Source: Deltaproteobacteria bacterium (GTDB lineage: Bacteria; Desulfobacterota; BSN033; WVXP01). From it: 60,664 nucleotides of DNA. Where the stretch lies: positions 1-60,664 of the forward strand of contig JAFDHF010000012.1 in NCBI GenBank assembly GCA_019308905.1, written 5' to 3'. The notes under the pieces were generated by a model, which had not been told where the DNA came from, ran no database searches, and saw only the letters and a program-made list of their open reading frames with translations. A program made the position numbers and the translations under genes. This document shows positions 1 through 8,354 of the stretch, in pieces. Positions within the stretch are counted from its first letter, which is position 1. Every line of letters begins with the position of its first letter.

Positions 1-113
1 ACCCGTTCTCTCACCGATAAGGTGCCCCTGACAAACTCTCTGTAACTGACATAGGGCTTCAGCCGGGAACGGTTTTCACGTTCCTCCTTTGTCATCTTAG
101 AACGATACATCAT
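1..113 (-). CDS. DUF6788-like protein, N-terminal part (cut by window edge)
   Basis: The reading frame starts at ATG 113 behind AAGGGGG and runs off the window start. The visible 37 residues are basic (MMYRSKMTKEERENRSRL, then a segment ending RGTLSVRER). They resemble the start of DUF6788 proteins, short DNA-metabolism-associated proteins often found next to transposase genes, which have an 'EERxxRSRL...F(V/L)RGSL' N-terminus. The Cys-rich part that would confirm the family lies outside the window. ATG 95 (MTKEER) is an alternative start. A convincing promoter lies just upstream. Function is unknown. Confidence 0.45.
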   Translation of the reverse strand, partial: MMYRSKMTKEERENRSRLKPYVSYREFVRGTLSVRER

Positions 114-136
114 GGCCCCCTTTCTGATATATAACT

Positions 137-164
137 ACTATACCAGAAAAAGGGGAAAAATCAA
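137..164 (-). promoter_or_regulatory. sigma-70-type promoter for the DUF6788-like gene
   Basis: Read on the minus strand there is TTGATT (159-164), a 16-nt spacer and TATAGT (137-142). It lies 24 nt upstream of the ATG at 113. The spacer contains a C/T-rich run. Seen in sequence only. Confidence 0.5.
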
Positions 165-490
165 GCCCCGCTGCCAATACGAATCTGCTCGGTAATTATT
201 CGGAAGAAAAAAGATTATAAAATTGAAAATTTAGGCGTGTTTGAAATTTCAGTTGCGGAACCGCTGCCTCACAACAGATGGGGCTACTCCGCCTCCGCAG
301 TCTTTCGCTCAGTAATTCCCACCACCCCTACATCGAGGGTGAAGATCGGTCGTTTCGATTTCTTCGAGGGCGTACTCTCGCCGAGTGGCCCGTTCATATC
401 CATCGCAAAATATTCCGCAACCACTACCTTTCTGCTACCAGCTGTGGTAAGTGTCATATCCTCAAAAACTCGTCGATTTGAGGGAGAGCT
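165..490. other. intergenic, one doubtful small frame
   Basis: No recognisable gene. A minus-strand frame 457..284 (57 codons from an ATG preceded by GAGGAT) could encode a basic peptide beginning MTLTTAGSRKVV. It lies 33 nt downstream of the SDR stop and could be a small follower gene, but it resembles nothing I know. The rest looks like decayed sequence. Confidence 0.25.
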
Positions 491-1255
491 TCAATAGGTT
501 TTCTTTCCGCCACCATCTAATTTGATCACTGCACCGGACATAAAGGAGGAGTCATCCGAGGCCAGGAAAAGCGCTGTTTTTGCAACATCTTCCGGTTGAC
601 CGATGCGACCCAAGGGGCGGCTCGAGGAATCTTTCAGGTAGCTTTCCCACGTCACACCGCGGAGCTTGGCATCTTCAAAGAGCATGGGAGTTTCAGTGTC
701 TCCAGGACAGATACAATTTACCCGAACGCCCTGGTGGCCGTGGTCTTTGGCCATCGTCTTCGTAAGAGTGATTACACCGCCTTTTGCAGCACAATAGGCG
801 GCTCCCTTGTCTTCCCCGACCAATCCACAAGCGGAGCTGATATTGATGATGACACCGCTTCCCTTCTCGATCATTAAGGGTAAGGTATATTTTGACATTA
901 AAAAGGTGCCCTTGAGCATTATATCGACCTGCAGGTCCCATTCTTCTTCTGTGCAATCCACCACCGAGTTACGGTAATAAACACCGGCATTGTTGCAAAG
1001 AATATCGATGCTCTCAAAGGCATTGACAGTTTCTTCAACGGCGCGGCGGCATTCCTCCGCAAATCGGACATCTGACTTGACAAAAATGGCGCTCCCGCCC
1101 GCCTGTTCAATTTCCGAAACGACTTTTCGCCCCCGCTCCTCGTTCCTTCCTGTAACGGCTACCCTGGCTCCCTCTTGTGCAAAGAGTAACGCCATTGCCC
1201 GACCGATCCCGGAGGTCCCGCCTGTTATCACAGCTACTCTTCGATTCAAACGCAT
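491..1255 (-). CDS. SDR family NAD(P)-dependent oxidoreductase
   Basis: A classical short-chain dehydrogenase/reductase of 254 aa, the usual family length. The Rossmann motif TGGTSGIG is at residues 11-18, NNAG at 88-91, Ser140/141 and the catalytic YCAAK at 154-158 (Tyr154, Lys158). The C-terminus ends with the typical 'SGAVIKLDGGG' strand. It would oxidise an alcohol or reduce a ketone with NAD(P). The substrate cannot be read from sequence. An Arg follows the first cofactor strand (TGRNEER), which favours NADP(H), as an inference. The start is ATG 1255 behind GAGGGGG. It is separated from the next gene by 1.6 kb of decayed DNA. Confidence 0.9.
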   Translation of the reverse strand: MRLNRRVAVITGGTSGIGRAMALLFAQEGARVAVTGRNEERGRKVVSEIEQAGGSAIFVKSDVRFAEECRRAVEETVNAFESIDILCNNAGVYYRNSVVDCTEEEWDLQVDIMLKGTFLMSKYTLPLMIEKGSGVIINISSACGLVGEDKGAAYCAAKGGVITLTKTMAKDHGHQGVRVNCICPGDTETPMLFEDAKLRGVTWESYLKDSSSRPLGRIGQPEDVAKTALFLASDDSSFMSGAVIKLDGGGKKTY

Positions 1256-1620
1256 AAGCTAACCCCCTCTTTCACAATTTTTCTCAGGTACGTCAAGCAG
1301 AAATACAGTTAACGTATAAATTTATCATTATATCAGATTTTTGTCAAATTCTAAGATCTGCGGACATTCCCCATATTTTTGATCAGAGGCGGGATAAGTT
1401 ATTGAAAGAATGGGCGTAGTGGGGAAGATAGAGGAGGCTTTCCAATGTCTCCAGGAGTCTCAACTAGAGGATTGGTCTGACTAAGGCCGAGGTAGGCTAT
1501 CGAGGCATATGGACAAGTAGGATCTGAGTGGATGGATCAACCAGGCTCGACATCCTTCTCAAAAAGATATTCGAGAACGCAAAGCGGTTCTTTGAAATAC
1601 CGAAATTTCACCAGCACCCC

Positions 1621-1690
1621 ATGGCCGTCCCACCGCTTCCGCAATGTCGCCCGGGGACAAGGGTGTTCTCCAAAGGTCAGGAAACTCCAC
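1621..1690 (+). repeat. 70-bp dispersed repeat, copy A
   Basis: This 70-nt segment matches the reverse complement of 6916-6985 at 61 of 70 positions without gaps. Its core is an identical run containing CACCGCTTCCGCAATGTCGC, and it ends GGAAACTCCAC. After the repeat, copy A has TTGAAC-N17-CAATAT where copy B has a near-perfect sigma-70 promoter. The repeat may therefore be the upstream end of an IS or other mobile unit. Confidence 0.7.
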
Positions 1691-2524
1691 TAACCTTGGC
1701 CCTTGAACTATCTTGAGAATTTTGGCAATATCCTACTGATGATTTCACGACGTGTGTCTACTTTTGAAGTGGACAATCCGTTTTGAGCTTAAGATGAATG
1801 AAGGTGGGCAGAGAACTTCTTAACAGAACACACATTGTCGACATGGCTATATTGGTGATAAAGACAAACCTCAAAGAAATGGTCTAGGAGAGTATAAGGA
1901 CCTCAATTGTCAATTTTGAGATTCTGCCAGGTATCGAGGTTTCAGATAGGCAGAGCGCCCAGGCGACGGGAATCAGCCAAACGTCGGTCGGTCAGAGAGA
2001 CTCTCGTTCGATCGAAAAAACCGGGGATGAGCAACCTCAAGGTTAAGTTCCATATGGCGGATCAAGCCTTTCCCAGCGCCGTCAACGAGGCCATGCTTTA
2101 AGGGTGCCCACCCAGATTGGAGACACCGGATACAAGGTGAATCTGAGGGGCGGAGGCTGGCCACTGGACAAATCGTGACAGAGGATCCCGGTTTAATCCG
2201 CCTACGGCTGATCGTAAAGCGATATTGGACTGGGCAGACGACAATAGCCCTTAAGAAGTAGACAGTATGCAGTAAATAACTGTCAGCAACTGGTTTCTGA
2301 GGTGATGTCCTAAAATTGCTGCAAAAATGGTCTTTGGGGGCTGGGCCTTAGCCGGAATGCGATAAGCTCTGCCAGGCAACAAAAACAAAGGAGGCCCCTC
2401 TCGATGTAGAGAGTACGACTGCAAGATGATACAAGGAAGAGGATTCGTGAGGTGATCAACCAAGGAACGGCTGGGCCCGAAGATCCCAGAGCGCATTGAT
2501 TAGGTTAGGCATTTAGAGTTTAGC

Positions 2525-2770
2525 TGAGGAGGCCTTGGAGGATCTTGTGGTTGAGATGTTCGCCCGGGGATGTTCGACCCAGCACAATGAGCCAATCTTT
2601 TGGGGGTCTTTTATTAAGGACAGCGCTCTATGAATTCACCGAGAGGCCTTTGCCACCACCCGAAATCTATCGGAGGCCAAGCCGCTCTATCCGTTTCTGG
2701 AAAGGCTTTCAGCAAAGCTCACTCCTAGCTACAGGCGGGAGGCGGTTCTCGTAGTAAAGATGGGATTTGG
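2525..2770 (+). pseudogene. IS256-like (mutator family) transposase remnant
   Basis: One frame reads LEDLVVEMFARGCSTQH, a stop, then EAFATTRNLSEAKPLYPFLE and a segment ending RREAVLV. This matches the order of motifs in IS256-family transposases: 'VVEMFARGLSTRDIE', 'RDLSE...YLFLDG', 'RREAVL'. The catalytic Asp of the 'FLDG' motif reads Glu-Arg here. An in-frame TGA interrupts it, the central part is shortened, and both ends are missing. It cannot be functional. Confidence 0.6.
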
Positions 2771-2842
2771 CCCGTTAACAACGCATAAGTATAGAACGAG
2801 GTAGTGTCAAAGATAGAACAATGATTTTTCGAGGAGATTCGA

Positions 2843-3943
2843 ATGATACAACAAATCGGATGTTCTATAAATGAGTTGGACACACCATTTCTTTGGGTCG
2901 ACCTAGACACTATGGAGAACAACATCTCGTACTTATCAGGGTATTTCAAAGATGCCGGTGTGGCATGGCGGCCACATACAAAGGGAATCAAAGTACCTTT
3001 AATAGCTCATAAATTGCTTGAGAATGGAGCCATAGGAGTCACATGTTCAAAGCTAAGCGAAGCCGAAGTTCTGGTATCTGCAGGCATAAAAGATATCTTG
3101 ATAGCCAACCAAATAATAGGCCAGAGCAAAATCACTCGGCTTGGCCATCTACAATATCGAGCAAATATCATTGTCGCAATAGATAATTTTCAAAACGCCA
3201 GGGATATTTCCAAAATTGCTAATGAAATAGGAGTCAGAATAGGAGCCTTGGTTGAGGTCGATATCGGTATGCATCGGTGTGGAAAAGTGCCTGGCGAACC
3301 TGCAGCAGAGTTAGCAATGCAGATCAATGATCTGTCTGGAATAGAACTGTTAGGTGTTATGGGCTGGGAGGGACACGTAGTTGATATACTCGATAAAGAA
3401 CTGAAAGAAAAAACATGTTTGAGAGCCATCGAATCTCTGGTGAATACTGCCGAAATGATCCGTATGAAAGGCATAGACGCTCCTATTGTGAGTTGTGGCG
3501 GAAGTGGATCCTATATGGTCACTGCACATATTCCAGGCGTAACTGAAATCCAAGCTGGTGGCGCAATCTTTGGTGATTTGACCTATGTGAAATGGGGAGC
3601 TTGTACCGAATGCTCGCTGTTTGTTCAGTCCACAGTTATCAGTCGCCCTACGCCTGCTCGCGCGATCGTAGATGCTGGTTTCAAGGCGATGAATGGTAAG
3701 GTGTCCACGGTGTCGATGCCAGAGGTGGCAGACATCTCCGGCGTAAAATTGTTAGGTCTAGATTCCGAGTATGGATATCTGGAAATAGAATATGAAAGAC
3801 TGCAATTAATGGTAAATGATCGTGTAAACTTTATTGTCGGATATGGGGACGCGACGCTTTTTCTTCATGATTATTTGATTGGTGTTCGCGGTGGAAAAGT
3901 GGAAGCTGTTTGGGAAATTCAAGGGCGAGGAAAGCTAACTTGA
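2843..3943 (+). CDS. DSD1 family PLP-dependent enzyme (D-threonine aldolase / D-serine dehydratase-like)
   Basis: A 366-aa fold-type III PLP enzyme: an alanine-racemase-like N-terminal barrel with the Schiff-base lysine in RPHTKGIK (Lys47), then the D-Ser dehydratase-like C-terminal domain ending LHDYLIGVRGGKVEAVW. The family cleaves or dehydrates D-3-hydroxyamino acids. In D-serine dehydratases the C-terminal domain has a His-x-Cys zinc pair just before 'LHD'. Here that place reads GYGDATLFLHD, so the classic Zn ligands are absent, as in a subset of DSD1 proteins. It starts at ATG 2843 behind GAGGAG. Its neighbours are an amidohydrolase and two SDRs, which suggests catabolism of an unusual amino acid or amide (inference). 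The substrate is unknown. Confidence 0.8.
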   Translation: MIQQIGCSINELDTPFLWVDLDTMENNISYLSGYFKDAGVAWRPHTKGIKVPLIAHKLLENGAIGVTCSKLSEAEVLVSAGIKDILIANQIIGQSKITRLGHLQYRANIIVAIDNFQNARDISKIANEIGVRIGALVEVDIGMHRCGKVPGEPAAELAMQINDLSGIELLGVMGWEGHVVDILDKELKEKTCLRAIESLVNTAEMIRMKGIDAPIVSCGGSGSYMVTAHIPGVTEIQAGGAIFGDLTYVKWGACTECSLFVQSTVISRPTPARAIVDAGFKAMNGKVSTVSMPEVADISGVKLLGLDSEYGYLEIEYERLQLMVNDRVNFIVGYGDATLFLHDYLIGVRGGKVEAVWEIQGRGKLT

Positions 3944-4220
3944 GAGTGAATTTCTCCATCGGGAAACGAGCTGTCCAGATAGGGACGGTCACAAGAAGCT
4001 TGAGCCGCCTGTTCGAACTCCACCCGGATGTCCTGGGGCAGCTTCGATGCCAGATTGGGCATCTGACGAGTCGAAAGCTGGCACCGTGCCCTTAGGCCGA
4101 CCCTATCGATTTCCCTGCCCTTTGAGTTGAAGGGATGGAGATAAATGTTCGGCAAAAGAGGGCTCAGCACACTGCGCCGGTAACTTGACCAGGAATCGAA
4201 GTTTTGGCACTGGCAAGTCT

Positions 4221-5573
4221 TTACGGATCTTCAGATTTCCATGTCTCCGCCTCGTAAACCTCTGTTCTGAACAATTTTTGCTGACGCTCCAGGTACTCCG
4301 GTTTGGTCATAGCGGGCCGATGCTCAGCTAAAATCCCTATAGCCTTTTCGGCATCTCCCCAGAGCAAATCCACCGCCGCCATAGCTAGTGACTTGGCCGG
4401 AGCTAGGTACGCCATCTCCTTGTCTGAAATATGCCATTCGGCACTGTGATACGCGCCTTTCGCCCCGCCCATGGAGGCGTGTAGGGCCGGCATCAGCTGT
4501 GAGATATCGCCCAAATCAGTTGACCCTGGATCGTGTCCCGCTTCTATATACTCACCCTCTCCGAACAGCTCCACGCAGTTTGCCTGAAACACCCGCTTAA
4601 GCCCTGTATCGTTCCTCAACGGCATGTATCCCGGAAACGTTTTTATGACCACCCTTGCCCCTAAAGCCATTGCTCCTGCACGCAGCCCTCGATCCACTTT
4701 CGCATTCGCGTCTATAATAGCCTCATTTGTCTTCGCCCGTACATACGTCTCCATCCGTACCTCCGAGGGTACCACGTTCACCAAATCGCCACCACTGCTG
4801 ATAATCGGATGCACACGGATCGTGTCCCTATCCTGGAAAGTTTCTCGCTGCGCGTGGATTGCCGCGAGCGCCACGTGCGCCGCATTCAGGGCGTTTATCC
4901 CCATGTGCGGTGCTGCGCCAGCATGAGCGGCTCGTCCGATGAACCGAATCATCTTCACGACGGCGCCGTTGGAGGATTGGGCAACCGCTGCCTTTTTCAG
5001 CTCCGTTTCGCTGTGCGTATGAATCATCATTGCCATATCGATGTCATCGAAATGTCCCAGCCGCACTAGCTCAGGTTTTCCACACAGAAATGCAAGCCTT
5101 CCCTCACTCACAAGCCTAGCTCGGTACTCAAGATCCACATATTCCTCTGCGGGTACCGCAAAAAACACCACCGTCCCGGCTAGTTTTTCAGCAACCTTCG
5201 CTTCCACCATTCCGATCATTGCCCCCAGCAGCCCTGCTATCTGTGCATTGTGACCGCACGCATGAGCCGCCCCCGTCTCAGGTTTTGCCGCCGGGTGGTC
5301 TCGTACGATCAAAGCATCTAGCTCACCCATCAGTGCGACCGTCGGCCCGGGCTTTTTGCCCTCGAGCACCCCTTTAACGCCTGTAATTGCGAGCCCTGTC
5401 TGACAGGGGATCCCGAACTCCTTCATCCTGTTCACCACAAGTTCTGCCGTCCTAAACTCTTTGAAACCCAGCTCAGGGTTGGCCATAATATGATCGCCGA
5501 ATTTCTTGATCTGGCCCTGCCAGCAGTCAATCACTTTGCATATGTGCTGCTTGTATTCCTTTTTTGTTTTCAT
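4221..5573 (-). CDS. M20 family amidohydrolase / peptidase
   Basis: A 450-aa metal-dependent amidohydrolase of the M20D type (AbgB, N-acyl amino acid and indole-acetyl-aspartate hydrolases). Visible metal-site motifs are GELDAL (first Asp), HACGHN (His), PAEEYVD (the Glu-Glu pair) and a late His in GAYHSAEW. The dimerisation (lid) domain is inserted in the middle, starting near FIGRAAHAGAAPH. The family hydrolyses an amide bond in the cytoplasm. The start at ATG 5573 (MKTKKEY) is chosen because GGGAGG precedes it by a good spacing; an upstream in-frame start would lack a Shine-Dalgarno sequence. Two 10-bp inverted copies of ATTTGATCGT (5636-5645 and 5735-5744) lie upstream and may be regulatory. 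Confidence 0.88.
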   Translation of the reverse strand: MKTKKEYKQHICKVIDCWQGQIKKFGDHIMANPELGFKEFRTAELVVNRMKEFGIPCQTGLAITGVKGVLEGKKPGPTVALMGELDALIVRDHPAAKPETGAAHACGHNAQIAGLLGAMIGMVEAKVAEKLAGTVVFFAVPAEEYVDLEYRARLVSEGRLAFLCGKPELVRLGHFDDIDMAMMIHTHSETELKKAAVAQSSNGAVVKMIRFIGRAAHAGAAPHMGINALNAAHVALAAIHAQRETFQDRDTIRVHPIISSGGDLVNVVPSEVRMETYVRAKTNEAIIDANAKVDRGLRAGAMALGARVVIKTFPGYMPLRNDTGLKRVFQANCVELFGEGEYIEAGHDPGSTDLGDISQLMPALHASMGGAKGAYHSAEWHISDKEMAYLAPAKSLAMAAVDLLWGDAEKAIGILAEHRPAMTKPEYLERQQKLFRTEVYEAETWKSEDP

Positions 5574-5841
5574 CCGTACCTCCCAGAAGAGAGCCTGCAT
5601 TTCCTACTGACGCATTAAGCCATTGGATTGAAGATATTTGATCGTCAGCTTCAGTATACATTTCCGTATAAGCTTGCGAAAGATAAATCAAGTCAAATAT
5701 CTCTCTCAGACCTTCTTGTTTCAGCAACATATGAACGATCAAATTTTTTTGACCTTAGCAGATCATTTTGTATACGAAATACCAATCTGGATCTATTCTT
5801 TTCCTGTAAAATGGATCCCACTTCAGGGACCACTCAATCTA

Positions 5842-6651
5842 TCACTTTATATATTCTTCAATTTCTTCTCTTGAGAACAGGACTCTTCCTTCCATTCCCC
5901 CAGCCACAGTAATTGTCTGTCCACTCACGTGTCCTGCCAATTTGTCGGAAGATAAGTACATGATTGCATGTGCAATGTCGGAAGGCGTTGCGACCTTGCG
6001 AAGAGGAATTGTCTGCAAGATTCTTGACACATCTGCTTTATTGGATAAATCCTTTTCTGTCATTGGTGTAACGGTCCATCCTGGATTGACCAAATTGACG
6101 CGTCCGCGTACGGCAAGACCAACAATTTCGTTCTTCAGGGCCATCATTAGACCTCTCAAACCCGCTTTGGAAGCAGAATAGTCACTATACAATGCTTGGC
6201 CAATTTCACCTGCAGTTGAACCCACAAAAACCAGTGATGCGTCATCTCCTGGATATTTCTTTAGGTTAATAAAGAAATATTTTGCACAGAGAAATGCCCC
6301 AGTCAGATTTACCGCTATCGTTTCTTGCCATTGTTTCATCGACATCTCATATACAGTTACTCCATCGGCAAAAGCTATTCCGGCGTTTACGACGCTGGCA
6401 TCTACTCTTCCGAAAACCGCGTTTGCTTCTGAAAAAAGGGAGGCCACTTCAGAATCGTTACGAACGTCAACTTTCACAACGTTCAATCGTTCAGAGTATG
6501 AGTCTTTCAGAGTTTCCAAATTACTCGGGTTACTTTTATAGCAAGCTGTGACCCATGCACCTTCTGCAAGGAAGAGTGATATTGACTGAAACCCGATTCC
6601 GCTTGATGCACCCGTAACCAGAACATGTTTGCGTTGAAACCCGGTATTCAT
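5842..6651 (-). CDS. SDR family oxidoreductase
   Basis: A 269-aa short-chain dehydrogenase with TGASSGIG at residues 13-20, VNAGIAF for the NAG motif and the active site YSASK (Tyr and Lys). The C-terminus ends VSGQTITVAGG. It lacks a signal peptide and acts in the cytosol. I place the start at ATG 6651 (MNTGF), 12-13 nt after GGAGAG; the frame also has a TTG two codons earlier. The substrate is not predictable. It lies upstream of the amidohydrolase on the same strand with 268 nt between, so it may share regulation. It is only distantly similar to the SDR at 491-1255. Confidence 0.88.
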   Translation of the reverse strand: MNTGFQRKHVLVTGASSGIGFQSISLFLAEGAWVTACYKSNPSNLETLKDSYSERLNVVKVDVRNDSEVASLFSEANAVFGRVDASVVNAGIAFADGVTVYEMSMKQWQETIAVNLTGAFLCAKYFFINLKKYPGDDASLVFVGSTAGEIGQALYSDYSASKAGLRGLMMALKNEIVGLAVRGRVNLVNPGWTVTPMTEKDLSNKADVSRILQTIPLRKVATPSDIAHAIMYLSSDKLAGHVSGQTITVAGGMEGRVLFSREEIEEYIK

Positions 6652-6875
6652 CTGCAAACTCTCCGTGCTTTTATAATCATACAGCTTTCAAATACCGGCT
6701 GGTTCTTAATAAGAGTTACAATATGTGGGTGTGCTTGAAGCATGGTAAGCGGATGAATTCCCACCCCATACGATTCGCAATGATATTCCGATACAAGAAC
6801 ATGGCCCCTCTCCTCTCCGTGGAGCCCCTTCTTAACCCAACCTCAAAACCCGCCGTCCCCAAAAAGCCCGAGGTC

Positions 6876-6903
6876 ATTATACCCGGCCGCTCTTTGGTGT
6901 CAA
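6876..6903 (-). promoter_or_regulatory. near-consensus sigma-70 promoter inside the decayed element
   Basis: On the minus strand TTGACA (6898-6903), a 16-nt spacer and TATAAT (6876-6881): both hexamers are perfect consensus. It directly follows repeat copy B. About 80 nt downstream is GGAGAGGGGCC and an ATG (frame MFLYRNIIANRMG...) that ends after about 30 residues. The promoter therefore now drives a truncated gene or nothing. Confidence 0.6.
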
Positions 6904-6915
6904 GGGAGACATCAG

Positions 6916-6985
6916 GTGGAGTTTCCTGACTTTTGGAGTACGCGCTTGTCCCTGAGCGACATTGCGGAAGCGGTGGGGCATCCAT
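6916..6985 (-). repeat. 70-bp dispersed repeat, copy B
   Basis: It is 61/70 identical to 1621-1690 in inverted orientation. Copy B lies immediately upstream of the perfect TTGACA/TATAAT promoter and immediately downstream of the point where the DUF4143 ATPase homology ends. A short hairpin, CCCGCC-loop-GGCGGG followed by CTTTT (minus strand, about 7005-7035), separates it from the ATPase remnant and could act as a terminator. Confidence 0.7.
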
Positions 6986-7034
6986 TGGGAGTGAGCGGGG
7001 AGGGAAAAGCCCGCCCTTTAGAGGCGGGAGGGGG

Positions 7035-7785
7035 TTGGTGAAGCAGGGGCGAAGCACGATCACCTGGCAGGTGGCTTCCAGCACGGAGAGCCACGCTTTG
7101 GCCGTGTTGACAGCCAAGCCCAGATCCCGGGCGACATCCGTCAAATTCAGCAGCTGAGGGCTTCTGGCCGCCAGGGCCCGGAGGAAATTCTGGAACTGGG
7201 AGAGGTCCCCGACCCCGCCTGAGTGTACGCAGGTTTCGTTCCAGGTACGTCTGGACGTAATTCGTATGCCACAGGCTTGCATCCCGCCTGGGATGTTCGG
7301 CAAGCTCGGGATATCCACCTTTCAGGAATCCTTTCCAAAGCTCACGATACGCGAGGGGGTTTCCCGTGGACGGCTGGTGTTTGGACTCCCACGGTAAAGC
7401 GAGCTTTGGCCTTCCCTCGGCCTCCCGCCTTGATAGCGGAAGAAGGCGAAGCATCGCGGCGCGATCTGCCAATGACTCGGTCACGTTCTCCGTGAGCAAA
7501 AGGTTGTGCGAGCCGGTCGACAGGAATTGCCCGCTCTTGTGGCGGTTAGGGTCAATCCTCTCTATTGATATAGGGAAGCAGATCCGGAGCGTACTCCATC
7601 TCATCGAATATCACGGGAGGTGGATACATTTCCAGGAACGTGCGTGGGTCCACCTCGGCCGACGCCCGAACATCCGGCGGCTCCAGGGAAACATAACGGT
7701 AACGCGTTCCGAAGAGGTACTGCAGAAGCGTCGTCTTGCCGGATTGGCGTGCTCCGGTCAGCACTACGGCAGGGAACTAGGCAGC
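7035..7785 (-). pseudogene. DUF4143 AAA+ ATPase, frameshifted and truncated
   Basis: Three frames together give a DUF4143-type ATPase. The first has Walker A in VVLTGARQSGKTTLL and Walker B in VIFDEMEYAP. The second continues with GQFLSTGSHNLLL and ends at YVQTYLER. The third gives the winged-helix part with GDLSQFQNFLRALAARS and VNTAKAWLSVLEA, ending VIVLRPCFTN. There are frameshifts near 7570 and 7230. The 3' end, where the nuclease-like domain would be, is lost and replaced by repeat copy B. At its 5' end the Walker region is joined directly to a transposase fragment. Such ATPases are usually accessory genes of unclear role, often toxin-antitoxin-like. Confidence 0.75.
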
Positions 7786-8301
7786 TGCATTACTGAGAAC
7801 CTCATCATTTCCACTCACAAATTCATCGGCCTCCTGAGACCAAAGCCGCTGGACCAATGGGGTGATCTTAGAACGACCCACCTCTGCCCCAACCACCTCG
7901 TATAATCAACACCCCTTGCCTAGCTTCTTCTCACTCCCATCACGCACCTCACCCAGATGCTCCATCTTGCGTGCACACTTTTTGATCAGATCCGATATGT
8001 CTACAACCAAAAGCCTCTCCTGCCCAACCCACTCGGCCCGTTGCTCAAGCAAGACCTTGTTAGCCCTCCCCCTGATCGCTCCCTTTGCCAGATTCCGACT
8101 GAGACGCTTGTGGGTGTCACGAAGACTGATCCCCTCCTCCAGGGATCGTCCTATCCTCGTCAAAACCACCGAACCACTCGCCCAAATTCCAACGATCATC
8201 TCTTCCACAAATCGACAAGCTACCTTGCCCAACCCCGTACAAATTTCCCCCGAAAATCGGTGAATCTGCTCTCGCAATCTGTCCCCAACCAGATGTACCA
8301 T
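7786..8301 (-). pseudogene. IS4-like transposase, N-terminal fragment with internal stop
   Basis: From ATG 8301 the frame reads MVHLVGDRLREQIHRFSGEI, later VVDISDLIKKCARKMEHLGE and VRDGSEKKLGKGC, then a TGA. It continues in frame as LYEVVGAEVGRTKITPLVQR and a segment ending SGNDEVLSNA. This order (VDISD, KKYARKMEYL, VRDGSE, GYWLCEVVG, SENDEIL) is that of an IS4-family transposase with the conserved Trp codon turned into a stop. After SNA the homology ends abruptly and the DUF4143 ATPase begins in the same orientation. Most of the catalytic domain is missing. Confidence 0.7.
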
Positions 8302-8354
8302 AACACAGGCAGGTATTCCCCTCAGGCCCTGCCCCATACCCGTACCTGTTCTCC

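Larger units (their letters stand above)
1256..2842. other. 1.6-kb decayed intergenic region
   Basis: There is no intact gene. It holds one copy of a 70-bp dispersed repeat (1621-1690) and an IS256-like transposase remnant (about 2525-2770), listed separately. The remaining frames are short and broken by stops. The base composition is lower in GC than the core genes further on. It reads as a graveyard of insertion sequences. Confidence 0.6.

Noticed and set aside
3919-4170. Possible group II intron reverse transcriptase or transposase remnant on the minus strand
   Set aside because: Only a short stretch (SPLLPNIYLHPF) resembles the RT motif; the rest does not continue any domain and no intron RNA domains V/VI are visible.
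7552-7764. Intact small P-loop ATPase
   Set aside because: It is only the Walker part of the DUF4143 pseudogene; the next domain continues in a shifted frame.
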